A stretch of 11,061 bases of DNA from Clostridiales bacterium (GTDB lineage: Bacteria > Bacillota_A > Clostridia > Saccharofermentanales > Saccharofermentanaceae), in NCBI GenBank assembly GCA_024695545.1, contig JAILHZ010000016.1, positions 1-11,061 on the forward strand. The letters run 5' to 3'. This document shows positions 1 to 7,126 of the stretch, piece after piece. Made by a program: the position numbers and the translations under genes. Numbering within the stretch: the first letter of the stretch is position 1; each line of letters begins with the position of its first letter. Under the pieces are notes generated by a model. It had not been told where the DNA came from and did not search any database. It worked only from the letters and a program-made list of their open reading frames with translations.

Positions 1-11
1 GGCGCGCCTTA

Positions 12-20
12 TGATATAAT
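12..20 (+). promoter_or_regulatory. Extended -10 promoter element upstream of the kinase operon
   Basis: The sequence TGATATAAT holds a perfect TATAAT -10 hexamer (15-20) preceded by TGn (12-14), which is the extended -10 motif recognised by the housekeeping sigma factor. A -35 box would fall before the first base of the window, so it cannot be judged. Transcription would start near 27, giving a leader of about 50 nt before the kinase start codon. The same motif, with one base changed, precedes the DUF937 gene. Confidence 0.65.
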
Positions 21-79
21 ACTTTTATTGCGAAAGCGTTAGTTATGGCGCTTCGGGGGTAGATGGAGAAGTTCCGGAA

Positions 80-2635
80 ATGGGTATAGACACAAGCAAA
101 ATCTGTTATGGATGTTTTGGCGAGCATGACGGCAATGGCCCGTGCCCGAAGTGCGGGTTTGATATCGCGAGTGCGAAGCATCCGGCAATCGCGCTTCCGA
201 TCGGTACGATCCTGAACGGGCGCTATCTGACGGGCCGTGTACTCGGCGTCGGTGGATTTGGCGTGACGTATCTTGCGCTCGACATGACGCTTGAGACCAG
301 TGTTGCCGTGAAGGAATATCTCCCGTCCGGCATCGCGATCCGCGACGATGACCACTATACGATGACGGTCAGCTCCCAGGAAGAACAGGAAAAGTTTGAT
401 ACCGGTGCGGATAAGTTCCTCGATGAAGCGAGGATCCTGGCTAAGCTGCGCACCGTTCCGAATATCGTTACCGTGCATGACTACTTTAGAGAGAACGGCA
501 CGGCGTACTTCGTTATGGAGTACATCGAGGGCGTCGATCTTCTGAAATACGCAACATCCAAGGGCGGCAAGCTCTCTTTTGAAGAGACGCTCGACCTGAT
601 GCTGCCGATCATTAAGTCGCTCGGTTTGGTGCACGAGCACAATCTTCTCCACAGAGATATCAGTCCCGATAACATCATCGTGACCAAGAATAAGACGACG
701 CATCTTCTCGACTTTGGTGCGGCGCGTCTGGCGATCGACCAGTCGAAGAGCAAGTCGATCATCCTGAAGCATGGTTTTGCGCCGGAGGAGCAGTACAGGA
801 AGCACGGCAACCAGGGGCCCTGGTCCGATGAATATGCGCTCGCGGCGACGATGTATCTGATCATCACGGGCGTGATGCCGCCGGATGCGATCGAGCGTAT
901 GCATGAGGATACGCTGCAGAAGCCGTCCGAGCTCGGGATCAGCATGCCCGGCTATGCGGAAGATGCGCTTATGAAAGCACTGTCCGTCGCGGCTTCGGGA
1001 CGTTTCCCGGATATGCCTTCCTTTGCGGAGGCGATTACCGGAAAAAATAAGCCTGCAGTTTCGGCAGTGGCTGCGACTGCGGCGGTTGGCGCATCTGTTG
1101 CGCCTTCGGCATCAGCAGCACCAGCAGCGACATATGCCCCGGCAGCACCTGTGCCGCCGACACCGCCGACTCCGCCTGTTGCACCGGCTGCACCTGTCGC
1201 GCCTCGCGCACAGTCCTCGTATGCCCAGGCTCCAGACGCGCCTCAGGCACGGTCTCCGTATGCATCGGCTCCGGCAGCGAACAGAATTGCGCCACAGTAC
1301 AGCCCGTCCTCATACAGCAGCACGGGAACAGTTCCGGCTGCGGCAAAAGCAGTCAGCCCGGCACCGGTGATACTTACGGAGAAAAAGAAGAAGAGCATCT
1401 GGCAGAAGCCGCTGACATATGTGATCGCGGGCATCATTCTGGTGGCAGGGATCGCGACGCCGGTGACGTACTTTGCCCTGAAGAAGGGAAAGAAGACGGA
1501 AGAGACGATCACGGAGACGACGAAGAAGAGAACGAAGAAGACGGATCCGACGGATGAGAGTACTGATCCGACCGATACGCTGACGGATGTGAGCACAGAT
1601 CCATCCTACAACCCGGTGGCGGTCAAGGAGTTCCGTCTTGAAGATATCACTTACTGTGTGAGCGCGGACTGGAAGGACATGAAGGTGTCGAGTTACCAGT
1701 ATTTCTATCCTGACAAAGACGGTGGACAGGACATGATGGTGGTTTACTCCCAGCAGTCGCTCACGGTTTCGCAGCTCCCGTACATCAATTTCGATGACTT
1801 TATGGAAGGCTTCGATTCGGAGTTCCTGAACAACGGCGACTTTACGAACGCGCAGATCGTTTCGGAGACGAGAGACACGACGACGAATCTGAATACCAGC
1901 GATATTGTGATGACCGGTGAGGTTTCGGGCCAGCCGAGAGAACTGTCGATCCACGTGATCCTGGATAAGGATACGGGCATGGCGTACGTCTTCATGCTGA
2001 ATCTGCGTGCGGACATGAACGCGAGTGATCATCAGGGATGTCTGGACAGATACTGGGCGGCGATCAACTCTATCGAGAAGGATCCGGATGCACCGGCTCC
2101 GACGGATACGACTCCGGATACGACGGACACGACTCCGGATGCGACAACTGAGGATCTCGGTGACAGAACCAGGTACCAGGAGGGTCCTTACACCTATACG
2201 TTTACGAAGGAATGGCAGTATCTGAGAAAGGGCATGTACAATTATTTCTTCGTGGATTACAGTCAGGCATCTACAAACTTTATGATGATCTACAGCGATG
2301 TCGTAATGACCGGAGACCAGCTGAAAATATACGGATATGATCGCGCATTTGACGAGATGAATACCGCAATGGTGGGCGAGTTCGGACCCAACGCGAAGCT
2401 TGTCTCGTGCGAGAAGTATCTTGATGGGGATAAGGATGTTTACGAGGATATTGTGATTACCGGTGACTATGACGGCGGCCCGATCAAGCTTCCGGTACGC
2501 ATTTACCTGGACAGAGAATCCGGTAACTGCTATGTCTTTGCGATGTACATGAGTGCAAATATCGATGCGGCGCAGCAGGATGAGATCATGGCAAAGTATA
2601 ACGACTGTATCAAGAGCATAGAGAGAACCGACTAA
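80..2635 (+). CDS. Membrane Ser/Thr protein kinase with N-terminal zinc ribbon and duplicated extracellular domain
   Basis: Hanks-type kinase of 851 aa, expected to phosphorylate Ser/Thr on cytoplasmic proteins in response to an outside signal. Order of parts: a four-cysteine zinc ribbon (C9, C12, C22, C25); a kinase domain at about 48-320 with glycine loop GVGGFG (56-61), ATP-binding K78, helix-C Glu E116, catalytic HRDISPDN (D193, N198), DFG 211-213 and APE 234-236; a Pro/Ala-rich linker (about 325-435); one membrane helix (about 445-467) after a KKKK stop; a Thr/Asp-rich stalk; and two related extracellular domains (about 517-666 and 697-848). All catalytic residues are present, so it should be active. 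Ser222, Ser224 and Ser226 in the activation segment are candidate autophosphorylation sites. The start is supported by GGAG at 65-68. It is the first gene of an operon with MoxR, DUF58 and transglutaminase genes. No PASTA repeats are present, so it is not a PrkC/StkP orthologue. The signal is unknown. Confidence 0.93.
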   Translation: MGIDTSKICYGCFGEHDGNGPCPKCGFDIASAKHPAIALPIGTILNGRYLTGRVLGVGGFGVTYLALDMTLETSVAVKEYLPSGIAIRDDDHYTMTVSSQEEQEKFDTGADKFLDEARILAKLRTVPNIVTVHDYFRENGTAYFVMEYIEGVDLLKYATSKGGKLSFEETLDLMLPIIKSLGLVHEHNLLHRDISPDNIIVTKNKTTHLLDFGAARLAIDQSKSKSIILKHGFAPEEQYRKHGNQGPWSDEYALAATMYLIITGVMPPDAIERMHEDTLQKPSELGISMPGYAEDALMKALSVAASGRFPDMPSFAEAITGKNKPAVSAVAATAAVGASVAPSASAAPAATYAPAAPVPPTPPTPPVAPAAPVAPRAQSSYAQAPDAPQARSPYASAPAANRIAPQYSPSSYSSTGTVPAAAKAVSPAPVILTEKKKKSIWQKPLTYVIAGIILVAGIATPVTYFALKKGKKTEETITETTKKRTKKTDPTDESTDPTDTLTDVSTDPSYNPVAVKEFRLEDITYCVSADWKDMKVSSYQYFYPDKDGGQDMMVVYSQQSLTVSQLPYINFDDFMEGFDSEFLNNGDFTNAQIVSETRDTTTNLNTSDIVMTGEVSGQPRELSIHVILDKDTGMAYVFMLNLRADMNASDHQGCLDRYWAAINSIEKDPDAPAPTDTTPDTTDTTPDATTEDLGDRTRYQEGPYTYTFTKEWQYLRKGMYNYFFVDYSQASTNFMMIYSDVVMTGDQLKIYGYDRAFDEMNTAMVGEFGPNAKLVSCEKYLDGDKDVYEDIVITGDYDGGPIKLPVRIYLDRESGNCYVFAMYMSANIDAAQQDEIMAKYNDCIKSIERTD
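1628..2623 (+). repeat. Two tandem copies of an extracellular domain within the kinase
   Basis: Kinase residues about 517-666 and 697-848 align by eye along their whole length. Both begin with an aromatic beta-strand and a Trp (YCVSADW against YTFTKEW), continue through hydrophobic strands ending in Tyr-Ser (MMVVYS against FMMIYS), share DIVMTG against DIVITG, then LDKDTGMAYVFML against LDRESGNCYVFAM, and both end in a helix closing with SIE. The nucleotide sequences are well diverged, so the duplication is old. The pattern of an opening strand, a Trp and a long mixed alpha/beta domain recalls PsbP/DcrB-like folds, but that assignment is a guess. Confidence 0.8.
2102..2143 (+). repeat. Two tandem 21-nt units in the linker between the kinase ectodomains
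   Basis: Units 2102-2122 and 2123-2143 differ at only two positions (2107/2128 and 2120/2141). They encode TDTTPDT and TDTTPDA. The unit is a whole number of codons, so copy-number change would lengthen or shorten the linker without a frameshift. Confidence 0.8.
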
Positions 2636-2651
2636 AAGCAAGAGACAAAAA

Positions 2652-2669
2652 GGAAGAGAAGGAAGAGAA
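2652..2669 (+). repeat. Tandem 9-nt purine repeat in the kinase-MoxR spacer
   Basis: GGAAGAGAA occurs twice head to tail, followed by GGGAA, inside an unbroken 28-nt purine run (2647-2674). The whole 69-nt spacer between the kinase stop and the MoxR start is strongly purine-rich on the coding strand and has no visible hairpin or promoter. It is followed by the MoxR ribosome binding site AAGGAG (2691-2696). It probably forms an unstructured ribosome landing region. Confidence 0.6.
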
Positions 2670-2704
2670 GGGAACAAGTAAGAAACGGAAAAGGAGACTC
2701 CGGT

Positions 2705-3661
2705 GTGATGCCGTGGGGGAAGAAACCTATGCGTGAAAAAACGACTCTGATCCTTGATGAAGTTAAGAAAGTAATCTGCGGTAAGGACGAGGTTGTGCGT
2801 CTTGTACTGCAGAGCGTGCTGGCCGGAGGACATGTTCTCATGGAAGATGTCCCTGGCGTGGGAAAGACGACGATGGCGGTCGCTTTTGCCAAGACGATGG
2901 GCATGGACTACGGCCGTGTGCAGTTTACCCCGGACGTACTGCCCTCCGATATTACAGGCTTTTCGCTCCTCGATCAGGAGACCCACACGATGAAGTATCA
3001 GAAGGGTGCGGTGTTCCATAACCTCTTCCTGGCGGACGAGCTGAACCGTGCGTCTTCGAGAACGCAGTCGGCGCTCCTCGAGGCGATGGAAGAAGGCCAG
3101 GTCACGGTCGACGATGAGACGTATCCGCTGCCGAAGCCTTTCGTCGTAATTGCTACCCAGAACCCGTCCGGTGCGTCCGGTACGTCGCTTCTTCCGGACT
3201 CGCAGATGGACCGATTTGCGATCCGCGTGTCCATGGGTTATCCGTCGCAGGATAGTGAGATCGAGATGCTCACTAACCGTCAGAACGGTGCCAATCCGCT
3301 CGCGGAGATCTCTCCGGTGTGCACGGTGGACGATATCCTCACGATGCAGGATGAGACCTCGAAGATGTATGTCAAATACAGAGTGCTGAAGTATATCGTT
3401 GCGCTGATGGACCGTACGAGGACCCACAAGATGCTCGCCCGTGGCGGCAGCCCGCGTGCGACGCTGGCGCTTACCGCGATGGCAAAAGCACATGCCTACA
3501 TGACGGACCGTGATTACGTGATCCCGGACGATGTCCAGGCGGTTTTCTCTGCGGTCATGAGCCACCGTTTCCTGCTGACGCCGGAAGCGGAATTTAAGGA
3601 GATCCGCGCCGAGGATATTGCGAAAGAAATCATTAAGACGACCCAGATCCCGAAGGAATAA
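2705..3661 (+). CDS. MoxR-family AAA+ ATPase
   Basis: Cytoplasmic AAA+ ATPase of 318 aa, the usual MoxR length. Visible motifs: Walker A PGVGKT (50-55), Walker B LFLADE (107-112) followed by LNRA, sensor 1 Asn in ATQNP (N153), the MDRF arginine finger (R170), and sensor 2 in GGSPRAT (R251). A C-terminal helical lid domain follows. MoxR proteins use ATP hydrolysis to remodel or mature partner proteins, commonly ones with von Willebrand-like or DUF58 domains; the next gene encodes such a partner. The GTG at 2705 sits 8 nt after AAGGAG. ATG at 2708 is nearly as good, and ATG at 2729, preceded by GGGGGA, would remove eight residues outside the conserved core. Co-transcription with the kinase is likely because the 69-nt gap holds no terminator or promoter. 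Biochemical targets are unknown. Confidence 0.93.
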   Translation: MMPWGKKPMREKTTLILDEVKKVICGKDEVVRLVLQSVLAGGHVLMEDVPGVGKTTMAVAFAKTMGMDYGRVQFTPDVLPSDITGFSLLDQETHTMKYQKGAVFHNLFLADELNRASSRTQSALLEAMEEGQVTVDDETYPLPKPFVVIATQNPSGASGTSLLPDSQMDRFAIRVSMGYPSQDSEIEMLTNRQNGANPLAEISPVCTVDDILTMQDETSKMYVKYRVLKYIVALMDRTRTHKMLARGGSPRATLALTAMAKAHAYMTDRDYVIPDDVQAVFSAVMSHRFLLTPEAEFKEIRAEDIAKEIIKTTQIPKE

Positions 3662-3666
3662 TACTT

Positions 3667-4566
3667 ATGCTGCGGAGCTGGGTGATCTATATTCTTTCTC
3701 TGCTGGGTGCCGTCGCTTTTTTCCTTTTTTACAAGATGTGGCTGGCCTGGTTTATACTGCTCGTCGTGATCTCGATCCTTCCGATCGCGCTTCTGATCAG
3801 CGTGCTTTCCTCGATGTTTTTTCACCTCGAGGCCGATGCTTTCCGAAAAGTATTGAAGGGCGAGGAGACGGAGATCTCTTTTACGTCTTCGGGACTGGAG
3901 GCGTTTCCTTTCGCGCTTTGTTCCGTCAAGATCAAGCTTATCGAGACCATGACGCAGGAAGTGAACCTGATCAAGTTTCTCTCGCAGGGAAATACCACCG
4001 ACAGCATCATCCTTAAGACCGAGCACTGCGGCACATACAAGTTCACTTCCGCAAAGGTCCGCATCTACGATCTTTTCGGGCTGATCTTCGTGCCCCGGAC
4101 TTTGGAAGTAGCCGGCGAAGTGGTCGTTCTTCCAACACCCTGTATCCCGCAGGCGATGCCGGATCTAAGCGGCTTTAAGGCCAAGGGTCTTCGGAAATCG
4201 GGCGTCCCCAATGCGGAGATCTACGATATCCGCGAGTATGTCGCGGGTGACCCCGTCAAGCGTATCCACTGGAAGCTGTCCGCGAAAAAGGACAGGCTCA
4301 TGATCAAGGAATCCCAGGAGGAGACCTTCGGTCATTCGAGGCTCTATCTGCCGCTCTCAAGAGACCGCGAAAAGCTCGACCATCACCTCGGAGAAGTGCT
4401 TTTCACGTCGAAATATCTGCTGACACATGACATTGAACACAGGATCCGTGTGCTGCCGTCGGGCAAGAAGGAGATCGCCTTCGACATCGCGTCGGAGGAG
4501 GACCTCGACCGGGCGATCATCGACATCCTGCATCTGCCGATACCGGAGGACCTGGAAGATGAGTAG
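3667..4566 (+). CDS. DUF58 domain membrane protein
   Basis: A 299-aa protein with two hydrophobic helices at the N-terminus (about 5-22 and 26-49), then a cytoplasmic beta-rich region and the DUF58 signature at 186-203: YDIREYVAGD followed by IHWK, with the conserved Arg, Tyr, Gly-Asp and Trp. DUF58 proteins are normally encoded beside MoxR ATPases and are regarded as their membrane-associated partners; the molecular activity is not known. The start lies 5 nt after the MoxR stop, with AAGGA (3653-3657) inside the last MoxR codons as ribosome binding site. Its last eight bases overlap the next start codon (ATGAGTAG), indicating translational coupling. The cytoplasmic part beyond the signature (about 216-299) is short compared with longer DUF58 proteins that carry a full vWA-like domain. 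Confidence 0.92.
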   Translation: MLRSWVIYILSLLGAVAFFLFYKMWLAWFILLVVISILPIALLISVLSSMFFHLEADAFRKVLKGEETEISFTSSGLEAFPFALCSVKIKLIETMTQEVNLIKFLSQGNTTDSIILKTEHCGTYKFTSAKVRIYDLFGLIFVPRTLEVAGEVVVLPTPCIPQAMPDLSGFKAKGLRKSGVPNAEIYDIREYVAGDPVKRIHWKLSAKKDRLMIKESQEETFGHSRLYLPLSRDREKLDHHLGEVLFTSKYLLTHDIEHRIRVLPSGKKEIAFDIASEEDLDRAIIDILHLPIPEDLEDE

Positions 4567-7021
4567 AGGGAATTCGGGAAGAAAAAAGAATAAGAAGAGG
4601 CTGACCGAGAACCGTCTGGAGAAGGCGCAGATCTCGGTTTCCGAGGAGCGCGCGATCCAGGAGGCGAAGCGGAAGAAGGAGCTCAAAAAGAAGCGCAAGG
4701 CTTCGGTCACGCTGGTGTGCGCGGTGCGGAAAAATGCGCGCCCGACGACGCTGACGATGATCTTCTCCGTGATCCTTGCGACCATGCTCGGCACCGGCTT
4801 TACGTTCATGCTGACGACAACGTACGGCCTCAAGATCGACCGTGTCTTTTTTATCCCGCTGCTCGCGCTGATCTGCTGGGGCATGTCCTACTGCCACGCT
4901 TCGGAGAGTAAGTCCGCGCCGTTCGTGCTGGCGGGCTTTACCGGGATGGTCGCGCTCTTTATCTGCTGGTTCGACATCCTCAATGTGCAGACCGAGGTCA
5001 ACTACGCCTATTCGATCCTGCAAAAGTATGCGTTCCAGGGGTTCGAGCCGCTCTATACCAACTCGAAGGAAATAGAAGAGATCGCGCGTCCGATCACGCT
5101 GCTCGCGCTTCTCATCAACCTGATCCCGGCGTTCTTTACGACGTTCGTCGTGGAAAGAAGAAAGAACATCCTGATCGCACTTGTGTGGTACATCCCGTTC
5201 CTGTTCTGCACCACGGTCATCTCCTTCCGAGTGCCGCAGGCCTGGCCGTGCGTCCTCGCCGTGGGCGGGGTGCTGGTCCTGCTGATCTTCCAGTTTGTCC
5301 GAAGACTCGGCGATGACACAGTCGACGAGCGCATGCTCAAGATCGCCGTCCCCGTCATGCTCTTCTGCGCGCTGCTCAGTGCTTTTTTCCCGGTATCGAG
5401 TTATGACAAGGATAAGATTGCCGAAAAGCACTTTTCCCAGGTCCAGGAGTTCTTCGATAATGTGGGCAAACGCCTGCCGTTCGGCGGTTCCGGCGGAAAA
5501 AAGGAGGACGAGGGTCCTGAGGTGGGCTTCCAGGGAGCTATCGTTGCGGATCCGGATGACACGAAACCTGTGGAGGTCAACGTAGTGACGGAGGATTTCA
5601 ACAAGGTGGGCTTCTTCAATCCGCCGGACGTAAAGCTTGGCAAGCTCATCCGCTACTATAACGATCACGAAAACCACGTCGTGCTGACCAACGGAAGAAT
5701 GGTGTATCTGCGGGTCTCTGCCATGGAAGAGATGGCGGGCAGCGCCTGGACAACGCACTACTACGGTGAGCTCAAGCCGGAGGAGTCGTATATTCTCAAC
5801 ATGTCTTCGATCGATGAGCGGGAGGCGGACTATGTCCTGTCGATCCAGCCGTATGTGCCGGTACCGGTGTACATGGTGCCGGAGTATACGGACCATTTCA
5901 CTCTGTCGCAGGAGAGCAAGTACTACTACTCGCATATCGATGTGCGCACGAACTGGAATTTGGCGGAGTGCGTCCTGAATCCGGGTGAGGATGTCTATGA
6001 CTACTCGTATAACATGATTCCGCAGAAGCGGAGCCCGGAGTGGAGCGCGGAGTATCTGGAGGAGGTCTACGGACTGTGCCTCGAGGTCCCCGAAGAGACT
6101 AGAAACGGGATCCTCGGAAGCAATGTTCTTCCGAAGTGGTATAAGGATCTTCTCGAGGGCACCAGTGAGATGTCGACCGCGGAAAAGGTCGGCTCCGTCA
6201 TCGAGTTTGTCCGGAATCTCCATCCGTACAATGCACAGACGCCGTACCCGCCGGAGGGCGTGGATTTTGTTACGTGGTTCATGACACAGAGCCAGAGTGG
6301 TTTTTGCGTACACTACGCAACGACGGCCGCGGTGCTCCTGCGCCTGATCGGTGTTCCGACACGCTACGTCAGCGGCTATCTCGTGAGCTGTGATCTGGAC
6401 AGGACGAAGTTCGAGATCTCCATGAAGGATGCCCACTCGTGGATCGAGTTTTTCGATCCGGACTATGGCTGGGTCATGGATGATCCGACGCCCGGAAACG
6501 GTGTCGCAGCGAGCTATTCAAATGCTTATTCTATCGCGAAGGAATACGGTGACATGGACTACAACTACCGACTGTCGCCGACACCGCGCCCGAAGCCGCC
6601 GGTCAAGAAGGTCACGGCTACTCCGACACCTGCTGTCGAGTATGTGGAAGAATCCGGGCCGAAGATCCCGGGGTTCGTGAAGAGTCCTGCATTCAGAGGC
6701 ACTATCGGTATCGTGGTGTTTATAGTTCTAGTGCGCCTGGGCTATGTTCTCTACTGGCGCCGCCGCTTCCGCTCCGGTTCGGTGAACAGCCGTGCATCTT
6801 CGTATACGAGTTACTTTGCAATGCATAACCGTATCCTCGAAGCCGTGCCGTCGCGCGTCGTGGAGTCGATCCGGAAGAAGGCGGAGTTCGCGGAGGGCGA
6901 TATCTCTGAAAAAGAACTTTCCAACCTGATCCGCTTCGGTGACCATAATCTGAAGATCCAGCACGCCGGCCGCCCGTGGCTCCGAAGAGTGCTGTCGTGG
7001 ATCCTGCGGGTGAAGGTGTAA
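4559..7021 (+). CDS. Multi-pass membrane transglutaminase-like protein (TgpA-like architecture)
   Basis: An 820-aa membrane protein. A very basic cytoplasmic tail (1-61, with 22 Lys/Arg) leads into about seven membrane helices (roughly 66-86, 95-112, 121-138, 178-198, 203-222, 229-247, 262-280). A large extracellular region (about 281-713) ends in a transglutaminase core: Cys583 in GFCVHYATTAAVLLR, His626 in DAHSWIEFF, and Asp642 in DDPTP, forming the expected triad. A Pro/Thr-rich stretch (about 673-692), one more helix (about 714-733) and a cytoplasmic tail follow, an arrangement like TgpA proteins with a C-terminal DUF4129; the tail here is only loosely similar. Such enzymes act as transglutaminases or peptidases on the outer face of the membrane; the substrate is unknown. 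The ATG at 4559 is chosen because GGAGGA (4545-4550) is well placed and the upstream part of the open frame merely overlaps DUF58. It overlaps DUF58 by 8 nt. Confidence 0.92.
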   Translation: MSRGNSGRKKNKKRLTENRLEKAQISVSEERAIQEAKRKKELKKKRKASVTLVCAVRKNARPTTLTMIFSVILATMLGTGFTFMLTTTYGLKIDRVFFIPLLALICWGMSYCHASESKSAPFVLAGFTGMVALFICWFDILNVQTEVNYAYSILQKYAFQGFEPLYTNSKEIEEIARPITLLALLINLIPAFFTTFVVERRKNILIALVWYIPFLFCTTVISFRVPQAWPCVLAVGGVLVLLIFQFVRRLGDDTVDERMLKIAVPVMLFCALLSAFFPVSSYDKDKIAEKHFSQVQEFFDNVGKRLPFGGSGGKKEDEGPEVGFQGAIVADPDDTKPVEVNVVTEDFNKVGFFNPPDVKLGKLIRYYNDHENHVVLTNGRMVYLRVSAMEEMAGSAWTTHYYGELKPEESYILNMSSIDEREADYVLSIQPYVPVPVYMVPEYTDHFTLSQESKYYYSHIDVRTNWNLAECVLNPGEDVYDYSYNMIPQKRSPEWSAEYLEEVYGLCLEVPEETRNGILGSNVLPKWYKDLLEGTSEMSTAEKVGSVIEFVRNLHPYNAQTPYPPEGVDFVTWFMTQSQSGFCVHYATTAAVLLRLIGVPTRYVSGYLVSCDLDRTKFEISMKDAHSWIEFFDPDYGWVMDDPTPGNGVAASYSNAYSIAKEYGDMDYNYRLSPTPRPKPPVKKVTATPTPAVEYVEESGPKIPGFVKSPAFRGTIGIVVFIVLVRLGYVLYWRRRFRSGSVNSRASSYTSYFAMHNRILEAVPSRVVESIRKKAEFAEGDISEKELSNLIRFGDHNLKIQHAGRPWLRRVLSWILRVKV

Positions 7022-7079
7022 GCCGGCGGGCACAGGTGCTTTTGGCGCAGAATATCAAAGCGGCGGGACCCCCGATTTG

Positions 7080-7088
7080 TGATACAAT
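7080..7088 (+). promoter_or_regulatory. Extended -10 promoter element upstream of the DUF937 gene
   Basis: TGATACAAT consists of TGn (7080-7082) and the hexamer TACAAT (7083-7088, one mismatch to consensus). The -35 position (about 7060-7065) is GC-rich and does not match consensus, as is often tolerated when an extended -10 is present. Transcription would start near 7095, giving a leader of about 32 nt. This suggests the DUF937 gene can be expressed independently of the kinase operon. No convincing terminator was seen between 7022 and 7075, so read-through is also possible. Confidence 0.5.
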
Positions 7089-7126
7089 CAAGGTATGTTA
7101 ATTCTGAAATAAGGCAGGTGTTTCCT

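Noticed and set aside
1..8. GGCGCGCC palindrome at the very start of the window, suggesting a cloning junction
   Set aside because: Short GC palindromes are expected in this composition, and the adjacent sequence reads as a natural promoter and leader. No vector sequence is visible.
45..62. Five-codon upstream open frame (MALRG) in the kinase leader
   Set aside because: There is no Shine-Dalgarno sequence ahead of it and the peptide has no attenuator-like codon run; chance occurrence is likely.
1023..1370. Arg/His-rich open frame in another + frame within the kinase linker
   Set aside because: It is a shifted reading of the Pro/Ala-rich linker codons, with low complexity and no ribosome binding site.
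1310..3565. 751-codon open frame on the - strand opposite the kinase and MoxR genes
   Set aside because: The translation is rich in Arg, His and Leu with no domain motif, and it crosses two well-supported genes and their spacer. It fits the absence of stop codons opposite GC-biased codons.
4517..6436. 639-codon open frame on the - strand opposite the transglutaminase gene
   Set aside because: It is rich in Arg, His, Asp and Glu with low-complexity runs, has no recognisable motif, and lies wholly opposite a gene with an intact catalytic triad.
7064..7074. Possible terminator CGGG-ACC-CCCG after the transglutaminase gene
   Set aside because: It has only four base pairs and no proper T-run follows, so termination here cannot be supported.
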